A stretch of 11,205 nucleotides of DNA from an uncultured Verrucomicrobiota bacterium. GTDB lineage: Bacteria; Verrucomicrobiota; Verrucomicrobiia; Opitutales; Opitutaceae. Positions 1 to 7,009 of the stretch are shown in pieces (the first letter of the stretch is position 1; each line of letters opens with the position of its first letter). The DNA lies in NCBI GenBank assembly GCA_903919625.1, contig CAIXIZ010000348.1, positions 1-11,205 of the forward strand. The letters are read 5' to 3'. The notes beneath the pieces were generated by a model that ran no database searches, was not told where the DNA came from, and saw only the letters and a program-made list of their open reading frames with translations. Both the position numbers and the translations under genes were made by a program.

Positions 1-1
1 G

Positions 2-328
2 GCCGCACTGGACGTCGTCAGCAAAATCGTGACCGCGATGGGCGGCACCGCCGACGGTGGGCGCACGCTGGAACCGGGAGACACATCTGCCACCGTTCCG
101 TTTGCTTGGACCCGGGGTTTAACGGCAGACGGCACTTGGGATAAGGCAACGCCTGTTGCCGCGACCACCACCTACACGGTGAGCAGTGGCGATACGCTCA
201 GCGCCATCGCAGCGCGCGTCCACACCTCGCTGCAAGCGCTGAAGGCGCTCAATAGCAACCTCAACCTTGACGCGCTCCGTGCCGGCCAGAAGCTCCAGGT
301 TCCCGCCGCCGCAACCCCCACCCCCTGA
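2..328 (+). CDS. LysM-domain protein, 3' end only
   Basis: This is the C-terminal 108 residues of a protein whose start lies off the left edge; the frame is open from base 2. A single LysM domain occupies about residues 57-101 of the visible part. It opens with YTVSSGDTLSAIA, has the LNSNL core and closes with GQKLQVP. LysM domains bind N-acetylglucosamine-containing glycans, chiefly peptidoglycan, so the protein probably acts in the envelope. The part before LysM (starting ALDVVSKIV, then Gly/Thr-rich) is not recognised. A GTG at base 29 could be read as a start, but it would give no signal peptide and ignores the open frame upstream, so I prefer a truncated gene. The stop is 60 bases before the chosen start of the sigma factor, or 6 bases before its longest possible frame, so the two may be co-transcribed. 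LysM is clear; the rest is unknown. Confidence 0.8.
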   Translation, partial: AALDVVSKIVTAMGGTADGGRTLEPGDTSATVPFAWTRGLTADGTWDKATPVAATTTYTVSSGDTLSAIAARVHTSLQALKALNSNLNLDALRAGQKLQVPAAATPTP

Positions 329-388
329 CCGCTTTTGTCCGCCGCCCTGCCCATCACCGCCACCGTCCGATTGATCGGAACCCGCTCC

Positions 389-964
389 GTGCCGTCTGCC
401 TCCCCGACGCGCGACGCGACCCCGCCCGGCGTGGCCGAGCTCACGCGCCGGCTCGCGGCGGGCGAGGAGATGGCGTTCCGCGAGTTTCACGCCCGCTACT
501 TCAACCGGCTCCACCATTTCCTGCTCGCCGTCACCCGCGGACAGGAGCACGCCGCCCGCGACGCCCTGCAGGAGACGCTGCTCCGCGTCGCCCGGCACGC
601 ACGGGTGTTTGACGACGAGGAAATTTTCTGGGGCTGGCTCAAGGCCGTGGCCCGCAATGCCGCGCGCGACGGCGGCCGCAAGCAACGCAGCTACCTCGCA
701 CTGCTGGAAAAGTTCTCCCTCCTCCGGCCCGGCCCGGTCCCGTCCGCCGCCGAAGACAACCGCTTGCGCGCCGCCCTGGACGAAACGCTCGCCGCGCTCG
801 ACGAGGCCGACCGCCGGCTTATCACTGGCAAATACCTGCGCGGCGACACCGTGGCCGAACTGGCCACCCAGACCGGCCTCACCCCCAAGGCCATCGAGTC
901 GCGCCTGCTGCGCCTGCGCCGCGCGCTGGGCGAAACGCTTTTCCAAAAGCTCCGCGCGCCATGA
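389..964 (+). CDS. ECF-type RNA polymerase sigma factor
   Basis: Sigma-70 family, extracytoplasmic-function type: it should direct RNA polymerase to a small set of promoters. From the chosen start (191 aa), region 2 spans about residues 28-98, with AFREFHARYFNRL, then DALQETLLRVARH and the WLKAVARNAARD stretch that contacts the -10 element. Region 4 spans about 131-180 with a helix-turn-helix around VAELATQTGLTPKAIESRLLRLR. Regions 1 and 3 are absent, as expected for this type. The start is uncertain. The frame is open back to TTG 335, and GTG 389 and GTG 431 are also possible. I chose 389 because a weak CGGA lies 9 bases upstream and it gives a normal short N-terminus. The stop overlaps the next gene's start as ATGA (961-964), which suggests translational coupling to a probable anti-sigma partner. 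The target promoters are unknown. Confidence 0.87.
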   Translation: MPSASPTRDATPPGVAELTRRLAAGEEMAFREFHARYFNRLHHFLLAVTRGQEHAARDALQETLLRVARHARVFDDEEIFWGWLKAVARNAARDGGRKQRSYLALLEKFSLLRPGPVPSAAEDNRLRAALDETLAALDEADRRLITGKYLRGDTVAELATQTGLTPKAIESRLLRLRRALGETLFQKLRAP

Positions 965-1407
965 AACCCTCCGACCAAGACCGCCTCCTTCGCGAGCTGT
1001 TTGGCGACGAAAGCCTCGAAAACCTGCGCCAGGCCAGCCTCTCCGGCGCGCTGGCGTCGCTCCGCGCACGCCGCCGCCGCCGCGTGGCGCTCACCGCCGC
1101 GACGGCGGGTGCGACACTCCTGCTCGCCCTCGGCTTGGTGTGGCACGGGCATCCTACCCGAGCGCCGGATACCACGGGCAGCAAGCCTGTGCCACCACTG
1201 GCGATGAACGGGGACGCGGCGCGGCTCCAACCGCAAGGCGCCGCCGCGCTCACGCCAACGGAAACCAACGACGCCGGCGTGAAAATCATCACCGACGAGG
1301 AGCTGTTCGCCCTCTTCCCCGGTCGGTCCATGGCCCTGATCGGCCGGCCCGGCGCGCAGCAGTTTGTGTTTCTCGACCTGCCGAGGGATGAAGCCCCAGC
1401 CTGGTGA
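961..1407 (+). CDS. Small single-pass membrane protein, probable anti-sigma factor
   Basis: 148 aa, starting with ATG inside the sigma factor's stop (ATGA). Residues 1-35 form a soluble, charged N-terminal part. An Arg-rich run (RARRRRR, 35-41) then marks the cytoplasmic side of one membrane helix at about 42-62. The remainder is probably periplasmic and includes a compact segment at about 109-140 (ITDEELFALFPGRSMALIG). The arrangement, a cytoplasmic head that could hold the sigma factor, one helix and an outer sensing part, directly downstream of and coupled to an ECF gene, is the usual anti-sigma layout. I see no zinc-binding HxxxCxxC motif and no named domain, so the role rests on context and topology. 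The frame continues for 26 codons after the stop (see findings). Confidence 0.7.
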   Translation: MKPSDQDRLLRELFGDESLENLRQASLSGALASLRARRRRRVALTAATAGATLLLALGLVWHGHPTRAPDTTGSKPVPPLAMNGDAARLQPQGAAALTPTETNDAGVKIITDEELFALFPGRSMALIGRPGAQQFVFLDLPRDEAPAW

Positions 1408-1484
1408 AATGAGTGCATGAGGGAGCCAGTGCCGGAACAGACGGATTTTCTTGGAATCGACCACAACGACGTTACGTTGCCGCC

Positions 1485-2471
1485 GTGAAATCGACCACCC
1501 CCGCCCCGCTATTCCACCTCGTTTTGCTCATGTCCGCATTTGCTTCATCACCCCTCGTTCGCGCTGCCGATGCCCCGGTTTCCACCGCGCCAGCAGCCCC
1601 CGCCGCTTCCGCCCTACGCGTCATCACCGATGTCACCTACCTGGCACCCGACCGTGCCGAGAAACTCGACCTCTACCTGCCGCCCAAGCCGGCGGGGGAG
1701 AAGGGGGCGCTCGCACCAGGTTTTGTGTGGATCCACGGCGGCGGCTGGATCAGCGGAAAAAAAGATGAGGCCCGCGGGAAAGAAGTCTGCACCACTTTGG
1801 CCAATGCCGGCTATGTGGCGGTGAGCATTGACTACAAGCTCGGCGCCGGTTCGTGGCCGCAGTGTCTCCTCGACAGCAAAAACGCCGTCCGTTTCCTGCG
1901 CGCCCACGCGAAGGAATACGGCATCGACCCGGATCGCATCGCCGTGGGCGGCGGTTCGGCGGGCGGACATCTGGCGCTGATGGTCGGCTTTACCGTCGGC
2001 AAAAAGGAGTTTGAGCCGGATGCGACCTATGCCGGTGTTTCCGACACGGTGCGGGCCATCGTCAACCTCTACGGCCCGGCGGATCTCCCGATGAGCCCAC
2101 CCGCGCCTGATGCCCCTGCCGCCACCTCAGGCATGCGGAAGCTCATGGCTGATTCGCTGGCGGTGTTTGGCGCCAAAACCTATGATGCTGAGGTTCTGCG
2201 CCTCGCCTCACCCACGATTTATGCGGCCAAAGGCATGCCGCCGGTGCTCACGTTTCACGGCCGCGCCGACACGACGGTGGATTACGACCAGTCGGTCACC
2301 CTCAACCAGGTGCTGACCGAGCGCGGGGTGGAACATGAGTTCGTCTCGCTCGACGGCGTGGGCCACTCGTTCGATTTGGAGAAGTCAGGAACCCGCCCGC
2401 TCCCACGCGACCTCCGTCCCGTGGTGCTCGCATTTTTGGCGAAACATCTCGCAACCGCGGCGAAGAAGTGA
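1485..2471 (+). CDS. Secreted alpha/beta hydrolase (BD-FAE / HSL-like esterase)
   Basis: 328 aa from GTG 1485. This start places a signal peptide first: KSTTPAP, a hydrophobic stretch to about residue 22, then a likely cut after VRA near residue 26. The longer frame from GTG 1413 would add 24 residues that spoil it. The enzyme has all the parts of a serine esterase. The oxyanion-hole motif is HGGGW (84-88). The nucleophile Ser158 sits in GGGSAGGHLA, Asp262 is in HGRADTTVD and His294 is in GVGHSF. This combination is typical of the hormone-sensitive-lipase-like and BD-FAE esterases, often acting on acylated polysaccharides or small esters. Export suggests a periplasmic or extracellular substrate, which I cannot identify. 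Its start overlaps the end of a short frame as GTGA (1485-1488). It converges with pgpA. Confidence 0.88.
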   Translation: MKSTTPAPLFHLVLLMSAFASSPLVRAADAPVSTAPAAPAASALRVITDVTYLAPDRAEKLDLYLPPKPAGEKGALAPGFVWIHGGGWISGKKDEARGKEVCTTLANAGYVAVSIDYKLGAGSWPQCLLDSKNAVRFLRAHAKEYGIDPDRIAVGGGSAGGHLALMVGFTVGKKEFEPDATYAGVSDTVRAIVNLYGPADLPMSPPAPDAPAATSGMRKLMADSLAVFGAKTYDAEVLRLASPTIYAAKGMPPVLTFHGRADTTVDYDQSVTLNQVLTERGVEHEFVSLDGVGHSFDLEKSGTRPLPRDLRPVVLAFLAKHLATAAKK

Positions 2472-2473
2472 GG

Positions 2474-2491
2474 CGGGGGCGCCAACCCCCG
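2474..2491. terminator. GC hairpin between convergent genes, possible terminator
   Basis: A 6-bp perfect stem (CGGGGG 2474-2479 with CCCCCG 2486-2491) encloses a 6-base loop three bases after the hydrolase stop. No T-run follows, so an intrinsic terminator is doubtful. The rest of 2472-2615, between the convergent hydrolase and pgpA, holds other weak GC repeats (for example CCCGC...GCGGG near 2590-2610) and no gene that I can recognise. Confidence 0.3.
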
Positions 2492-2615
2492 ACCGGCCTT
2501 ACTGGAAACGCGCCGCCCTCGTCGCGGCTCCATCCTGCTCTTGGCGTCCGGTTCGTGAGAGCCGGGATTCCGAGTGCGACGCCGAGCCTCCCGCTTCTCC
2601 CGAGGCGGGCTACCG

Positions 2616-3146
2616 CTACCGGTGAAACGCCCACCAGGCGCAACCGGCCAGATGCAAGGTCGCGCACGCGGCCAGTGCCGCCGCGACATCGTCGATCACC
2701 ACGCCCCAACCGCCCGGGAGTCGTTGCAACCCGGCGATGCCAAATGGTTTTCCAATGTCAAACAGGCGAAACAGGGCAAACCCCAGGAGCCAGACCACAG
2801 CATCCGGCCAGTTGACGGGGAAAATGGGCCAGCCAAGGAAGCACAGTGGCATCACGACGAACTCGTCGAGCACCACCTCACCCGGATCCTTTTTGCCCAA
2901 CCGTATCTCCACCTCGCCGCACAAGCCGACGGCCAGCAGAATCATCGCCCCCACCGCCAAATAAAGCGGCCCGCCATGCCCCAGTTCCGCAAACGGAAGC
3001 AGGCAGACAACGTAAAACGCCAGTCCGGCCAATGAGCCCCAGGTGCCGGGTGCAAAGGGGATGTTGCCGCACGGTGTCACCCGCGCCAACAGCAGGACCA
3101 CGTCCGTCCGCAGCCGACGGGTCCAGATGGGCTGGCCCAGGCTCAT
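2616..3146 (-). CDS. pgpA: Phosphatidylglycerophosphatase A
   Basis: 176 aa inner-membrane enzyme that removes the phosphate from phosphatidylglycerol phosphate to give phosphatidylglycerol. The family signature is complete. GNIPFAPGTWGSL lies at about 27-39 and KKDPGEVVLDE at about 85-95, with the acidic pair D94/E95. FRLFDIGKP lies at 126-134, and GGWGVVIDDVAA at 145-156 carries the catalytic-region Asp pair. Hydrophobic segments at about 38-53, 60-76 and 115-127 fit the usual multi-helix membrane topology, and the length matches the family. ATG 3146 overlaps the pgsA stop as ATGA (3143-3146), so the gene is probably translated with the enzyme that makes its substrate. Confidence 0.95.
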   Translation of the reverse strand: MSLGQPIWTRRLRTDVVLLLARVTPCGNIPFAPGTWGSLAGLAFYVVCLLPFAELGHGGPLYLAVGAMILLAVGLCGEVEIRLGKKDPGEVVLDEFVVMPLCFLGWPIFPVNWPDAVVWLLGFALFRLFDIGKPFGIAGLQRLPGGWGVVIDDVAAALAACATLHLAGCAWWAFHR

Positions 3147-3748
3147 GACGAGGACGGCGGGGTGTCGTCGAGGAGCAGGGCCCGGTGCCGCTCAATGTAT
3201 CGCCAGCCCGACCAGACCGCGAGGTACGTGCCGATGATAAAGCCGATCAGCCCAATTTTGTGGATGTATTCCGTGATCGGGCTCAGGTCCTTCCGCAGCC
3301 AGTAGGAAAAATCGCGGCCCACCATCCGGGCCCCGAACAATAATCCGATGGCGATCAGTTGCGTGAGCGTCTTCGTCTTGCCACCCCGGTCCGCCGCCAC
3401 CACCACCCCCTTTGCCGCGGCCACCATCCGGATACCCGACACGAGAAATTCCCGGCAGAGGGTGAGGATGGCAAATCCCACCGGGATGTTGATGTCGTCC
3501 AAATCCACCATCGCAATCATGATGCCGAGCACAAAAATTTTGTCGCTGAGCGCGTCCATGAATTTGCCAAAGGTGGACACCTGCTTGCGTTTGCGCGCGA
3601 GGTAGCCATCGAGCCAGTCTCCCACCGCACCGGCGAGAAACAACGTGAACGCCAGGGTGGCCGCACCCGGCCAGTGCTGATACATCAGCCCCACGATGAC
3701 AAACATCAGCGGGATGCGCGACAAGGTGATGGCATTGGGCAGGTTCAT
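3143..3748 (-). CDS. pgsA: CDP-diacylglycerol-glycerol-3-phosphate 3-phosphatidyltransferase
   Basis: 201 aa membrane enzyme making phosphatidylglycerol phosphate from CDP-diacylglycerol and glycerol 3-phosphate, the committed step to acidic phospholipids. The CDP-alcohol phosphotransferase motif is exact: DG (47-48), AR (51-52), eight residues, G61, D65, D69, with an additional Asp at 44. These Asp residues bind metal and CDP. The N-terminus MNLPNAITLSRIPLM is characteristic of PgsA, so I start at ATG 3748 rather than at the longer open frame reaching 3793. Several hydrophobic helices follow (about 12-24, 28-42, 71-81, 88-100, 128-140, 165-182). It is first in a two-gene unit with pgpA and diverges from coaD. 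Confidence 0.95.
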   Translation of the reverse strand: MNLPNAITLSRIPLMFVIVGLMYQHWPGAATLAFTLFLAGAVGDWLDGYLARKRKQVSTFGKFMDALSDKIFVLGIMIAMVDLDDINIPVGFAILTLCREFLVSGIRMVAAAKGVVVAADRGGKTKTLTQLIAIGLLFGARMVGRDFSYWLRKDLSPITEYIHKIGLIGFIIGTYLAVWSGWRYIERHRALLLDDTPPSSS

Positions 3749-3792
3749 GGGCTGCGGCAGCGTCAGGGCACACCCCGCCCGCGGCAATTGCA

Positions 3793-3798
3793 ATCATA
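3793..3798 (-). promoter_or_regulatory. Possible -10 element for pgsA-pgpA
   Basis: On the minus strand TATGAT (5 of 6 bases of TATAAT) lies about 45 bases before the pgsA ATG, in the 121-base divergent gap 3749-3869 shared with coaD. No good -35 is visible at 16-18 bases; only a T-rich stretch is there. It is a guess based on position and one hexamer. I see no convincing coaD promoter in the same gap. Confidence 0.25.
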
Positions 3799-3869
3799 GA
3801 GCGGTCTCCGGGTGCAAAAACATTGTCGCCAAGCTCCGCCACCATGGTTTGCCTGCTCCCGACTCCACC

Positions 3870-4355
3870 ATGCGCCACTGCATTTATCCCGGCACTTTCG
3901 ACCCGATCACCTTTGGACATCTTGATGTGCTGGACCGGGCGTCGCGCCTCTTCGACCGGGTGACGGTGGGGATTGCGCGCGACTCGGGCAAAAATCCGCT
4001 GTTCACCGCCGAGGAACGGCTCGAGATGCTCCGCCCCTGCCTGGTCAAATATCCCCACGTCCAGGCCGTTATATTTAACGGTCTGCTCGTCGATTTCGCC
4101 ACGGCCCAGCAGGCCAACGCGATCATCCGCGGGCTGCGGGCGCTGTCGGACTTCGAGTTTGAGTTCAACATGGCGCTGATGAACCGCCACCTCCGGCCCA
4201 CGGTGGAAACCATTTTCGTGATGCCGGGCGAAGCCTACAGCTATTGCAGCTCCACGTTGGTGAAGCAGGCGGCCCGCCATGGTGGTGATATGGCCCATTT
4301 CGTCCCGCCCAACGTCGCCGCCGCACTGCGGGGTAAATTCTGCGCCGAAGGCTGA
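3870..4355 (+). CDS. coaD: Phosphopantetheine adenylyltransferase
   Basis: 161 aa, the normal length for this family. It transfers AMP from ATP to 4'-phosphopantetheine, giving dephospho-CoA, the penultimate step of coenzyme A synthesis in the cytoplasm. Diagnostic parts are all present: YPGTFDPITFGHLD (6-19) with the nucleotidyltransferase TxGH motif at 14-17, the conserved Lys41 in GKNPLF, IIRGLRALSDFEFEF (85-99), and the C-terminal SSTLVK (127-132) followed by GGDMAHFVP. ATG 3870 gives the typical short N-terminus before the first beta strand; no Shine-Dalgarno sequence is evident. Its last 115 bases are overlapped on the other strand by the 3' end of the SLBB gene. Confidence 0.96.
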   Translation: MRHCIYPGTFDPITFGHLDVLDRASRLFDRVTVGIARDSGKNPLFTAEERLEMLRPCLVKYPHVQAVIFNGLLVDFATAQQANAIIRGLRALSDFEFEFNMALMNRHLRPTVETIFVMPGEAYSYCSSTLVKQAARHGGDMAHFVPPNVAAALRGKFCAEG

Positions 4356-4921
4356 GTGCGTGGTGCAACCGCCTCTTCGCGGCTAGCGGCTGGATTGAAA
4401 CAGACGGGCAGGAGCGCCTCACCCCTGCATCCCAAAGCTTCCCTTATGATGTCAGCCAGGTCAAGGTTGGCTCCTGAAACTTGCCCGCGGCCAGAGCGCA
4501 CCCCCGCTCGCTCAAAAAGCCGATTGCTCTTAAAAGTGAGCCTAATATGCGCGCCATCGGCGTCCGGCGTGGTGCCGCCGGCTAGCTTGATGGCTTCGGT
4601 CACGGTCAACCCCGGCTTTGGCTGGTAAAGGCCAGGCTTTTTAACGCCGGCCCCGTAGATGAGGAAGGACTCGGCCATCTGGGTGCGCAACTGCTGGGCG
4701 CGTCCCTCAATGACATTGCGTTCCGGAGACTGCGGGTCGAATGTAACTGCATTAGTCTCCACCTTTTGCAGCTCACGCTCCGCCACCGTGAACGGGTTGT
4801 TGGGCGAGTATGGGTTGTTGGATGAAAATGGGGTGGCGGGTCGTGCAACGGAAACGATGGCTAACAGGGCGATGGCGAGCCGTGCCGAGACCGAGTTTGG
4901 GCGGAGAGATTTCATGCTCAT
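4241..4921 (-). CDS. Secreted protein with one SLBB domain
   Basis: 226 aa from ATG 4921 (ATG 4915 is also possible). A signal peptide spans about residues 1-33, with its hydrophobic core ARLAIALLAIVSVA at 13-26. A short Asn-rich duplication follows (NNPYSP, NNPFTV, about 35-46), then a charged helical stretch. An SLBB domain at about 84-130 contains ESFLIYGAGVKKPGLY, PGLTVTEAIKLAGG and DADGAHIRL. SLBB domains are found in outer-membrane polysaccharide export proteins and other ligand-binding envelope proteins. There is no poly-export domain in front, so this is not a full Wza-type channel. The part after LDLADII (about 160) does not look like an SLBB end, which normally has a PGD...VP pattern. 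From residue 189 it is simply antisense to coaD. A frameshift or worn 3' end is possible. The gene is last in the minus-strand cluster, 73 bases after the ATPase. Confidence 0.7.
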   Translation of the reverse strand: MSMKSLRPNSVSARLAIALLAIVSVARPATPFSSNNPYSPNNPFTVAERELQKVETNAVTFDPQSPERNVIEGRAQQLRTQMAESFLIYGAGVKKPGLYQPKPGLTVTEAIKLAGGTTPDADGAHIRLTFKSNRLFERAGVRSGRGQVSGANLDLADIIREALGCRGEALLPVCFNPAASREEAVAPRTQPSAQNLPRSAAATLGGTKWAISPPWRAACFTNVELQ

Positions 4922-4994
4922 GATTTGGGAATTGGTGGGTTCACCCTCAAAGACGCCGCCCGACCACCAAATCCCTCGCCTGATTTTCAGCCGC

Positions 4995-5969
4995 TCAGTT
5001 TCGGCCCTGCTTCGGCAGCTCCGGCGGCAGCGCGGGCATGGCCAGATAGGTGCGTTCCAGCGACTGGCCGCGGCTGACGGACGAGATGCGCGCTCCGGCT
5101 TCGAGCAAGGGGCGCAAAGCCGCGCCAATCACATCCTCTGCCTGACGGCCGGGCCGGCTGGAAAAGCTGACGCGCAACGTCCGCGCCGATGCATCCCACT
5201 CCACGGTGTCGCCTGCCAACGCGGCCTGGGTCTGCGCCAGTGGCACCGGACCGTCGGCGAGCACGATATGTACTTCTTCATTGCGTCCGGTCACCTGCGA
5301 AATCGGACCGGACCGCACCACGCGACCGCCATCCATAATGGCGACATGATCGCACATCGTCTCGAGCTCAGGCAAATTGTGCGAGCTGACGACGATGGTC
5401 CGCGTCCCGCGTTGCGCGACGATGAAGTCGCGGATGCTGTGCGCTTGGTTGGGATCAAGGCCGTTGGTGGGCTCGTCCAGCAGGACCAGCTCCGGTTGCC
5501 CTAAAAACGCCTGCCCAATGCCGAGCCGTCGCAGCATGCCATGGGAGAGAGTCCGGGTTCGCGTACCCGCCCGGTCAGAGAGATCCACGAGATGCAAAAT
5601 GCGTTCCACTTCGCCGCGGATCTCGTGGCGGGGCACTCCTTGCAGTCGTCCAAGATAGGAAAGCTGCTCGTACAATGTGAGATCACGCCCCAATGCCGCG
5701 TCCTGCGGCAAGGCGCTCAACCGTCCGCGATGCCGGGCGGCGTCGAACGGCCCCGCCCCGAGCACATTGACCGAGCCACGGTCGGCGCGCAGGAAGCCGC
5801 AGGCGATGGCGAACGTCGTGGTCTTGCCCGCCCCATTGCGTCCGACCAGCCCAAAAATTGAGCCCCGCGGCACATCGAGATCGAGCCCATCTAGCGCCTG
5901 GATTTTTCCGTAGCTTTTGCCCACGCCCCGCAGGGAGAGGGCCATTTCACCGTCACCGGACGCGCTCAC
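4995..5969 (-). CDS. ABC transporter ATP-binding protein
   Basis: 324 aa ATPase driving the adjacent permease. Walker A is GRNGAGKTT (43-51) and the Q-loop is LPQD with Gln89. The signature is LSHGM (141-145), a known variant of LSGGQ. Walker B is LVLLDEP (161-167), followed by the D-loop NGLDP and switch His197 in VVSSH. It belongs to the CcmA/DrrA-like group paired with ABC-2 permeases, mostly exporters. A C-terminal extension of about 110 residues (215-324) has the small extra domain common in this group. The start is well fixed: GTG 5969 overlaps the permease stop as GTGA (5966-5969) and has AGGAGG five bases upstream. Starting at ATG 5945 would lose this site, and the longer open frame up to 6086 would only overlap the permease. 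Confidence 0.94.
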   Translation of the reverse strand: MSASGDGEMALSLRGVGKSYGKIQALDGLDLDVPRGSIFGLVGRNGAGKTTTFAIACGFLRADRGSVNVLGAGPFDAARHRGRLSALPQDAALGRDLTLYEQLSYLGRLQGVPRHEIRGEVERILHLVDLSDRAGTRTRTLSHGMLRRLGIGQAFLGQPELVLLDEPTNGLDPNQAHSIRDFIVAQRGTRTIVVSSHNLPELETMCDHVAIMDGGRVVRSGPISQVTGRNEEVHIVLADGPVPLAQTQAALAGDTVEWDASARTLRVSFSSRPGRQAEDVIGAALRPLLEAGARISSVSRGQSLERTYLAMPALPPELPKQGRN

Positions 5970-6949
5970 AGATCCCTCCTGCGATAAAAGACCAGGCCGA
6001 TGCCGGTATAGAGCACTCCCAGGCCGGCCAGGAGCATCATGGCATTCCACACTTGTGCCGCCGAAGCGTTCCACAAATCGGCCCAATGGGAAAAGGGCGT
6101 GAGATAGTCGAGCGCGCCCAGCACGTTGGTGAGCACCGATTGGTCAGTGGCGAGGCCCGCAAGGTAGTGTAAGTAAAACAGAGTACCCAGACCAAAAACG
6201 GCAAAGCCCCGTGCGGCGATCGCCGCGCTGGAATTCATGGAACACAGCGCCGCAAGCCCGAGAAATGGCAGGCCATAGGCCACAATGCGCGGCCAGAAGA
6301 TCAGGGTCGATGAGATGGCCGGGCCCAATTCAAAGTCGCTCAATTTCCAGGATGCGATCACCAGACACATTCCGCCGGCCAGCAACGTCACCAACGCCAT
6401 CAGCAAGCCTTGCCCGGCCAGCTTGCCCAACGCAAACTCGAGCTTGCCAGTGCGCAGGACGATGAAACGCGCCCCCCGCGATTGGTGCTCCTGAGCGATG
6501 GTTTCCGACGTCGTAAGGAGGATCAGGAGCGGAGTGAAAAAAAGGGAAGCCAAAGTGTAAAACAGGACAATCGGCGGCTGACGGACCAGAAAATCTTTGG
6601 TCGCGGGATCCTGCACCCCGCTAAAGATCAGCCGGGAAAAAGGCGAGTTGGGCGTTACCAGGATACCTTGCGACGGCTTGTCGGCCGGCGAAGGCGCGAA
6701 AACCGGCCCACGATTCCGTCCCCGCCCGCCGGGGCCGTTGGCCGACGGATTGCTTCCGGTCACCAACGCCGCCGGATTTTTGGCCACTTCATTCACCCGC
6801 TCCAATACCTGAACAAAGCCGTAGGTGAACAGCGCCGCCACGAGCAGGTAAAGCGCGATGACAAACACGGCCCGGCGGCTGCGCAGCATCTCGCGCAGCT
6901 CGAAGCCGGCGACCAGGCAGATATCACGGAAGGGTGTGGGTCCAAGCAT
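5966..6949 (-). CDS. ABC-2 type transporter permease
   Basis: 327 aa inner-membrane protein forming the transport path for the ATPase that overlaps its end. I see about six helices: 26-46, 126-147, 181-201, 217-237, 243-263 and 299-321. An amphipathic N-terminus (GFELREMLRSRRA) precedes the first helix, as is usual in ABC-2 permeases. The first outer loop is long (about 50-125) and rich in Gly, Pro and Asn, with NGPGGRGRNRGP at 71-82. A cytoplasmic segment SETIAQEHQSRGARFIVLRTGK (148-169) resembles the coupling region of NosY/CcmB-like permeases. Coupling to a single ATPase suggests a homodimeric exporter; the substrate is unknown. The gene starts 60 bases after the RDD fusion gene on the same strand. 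Confidence 0.88.
   Translation of the reverse strand: MLGPTPFRDICLVAGFELREMLRSRRAVFVIALYLLVAALFTYGFVQVLERVNEVAKNPAALVTGSNPSANGPGGRGRNRGPVFAPSPADKPSQGILVTPNSPFSRLIFSGVQDPATKDFLVRQPPIVLFYTLASLFFTPLLILLTTSETIAQEHQSRGARFIVLRTGKLEFALGKLAGQGLLMALVTLLAGGMCLVIASWKLSDFELGPAISSTLIFWPRIVAYGLPFLGLAALCSMNSSAAIAARGFAVFGLGTLFYLHYLAGLATDQSVLTNVLGALDYLTPFSHWADLWNASAAQVWNAMMLLAGLGVLYTGIGLVFYRRRDL
5975..5980 (-). promoter_or_regulatory. Perfect Shine-Dalgarno AGGAGG for the ABC ATPase
   Basis: AGGAGG on the minus strand ends five bases before GTG 5969 and lies inside the last codons of the permease gene. Together with the GTGA overlap it fixes the ATPase start. It is the only consensus ribosome site I found; most other genes here lack a clear one, as often happens in Bacteroidota and Verrucomicrobiota relatives. 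Confidence 0.85.
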
Positions 6950-7009
6950 GCAGAGGCGGGAGTGGACGCCGCCCCGGCCACTAAGTCAATGGCGGCGGTC
7001 CGGCCTTCG

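Noticed and set aside
378..397. GGAAC followed by GTCT inside the 5' part of the first sigma gene, like an ECF promoter
   Set aside because: The spacing is only 12 bases instead of 16-17, and it lies within or at the edge of the coding region.
119..1069. A long minus-strand open frame opposite the LysM and sigma genes
   Set aside because: It is antisense to well-supported genes and has the Gly/Arg/Ala-rich low-complexity composition of a GC-rich shadow.
3192..4298. A 368-residue minus-strand open frame opposite coaD and out of frame with pgsA
   Set aside because: Both covered genes are certain. The frame is His- and Gly-rich and resembles no family.
6967..6997. 7-bp inverted repeat CGCCGCC/GGCGGCG between the RDD fusion gene and the permease
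   Set aside because: Pure GC repeats of this size with a 17-base loop are expected by chance at this base composition, and no T-run follows.
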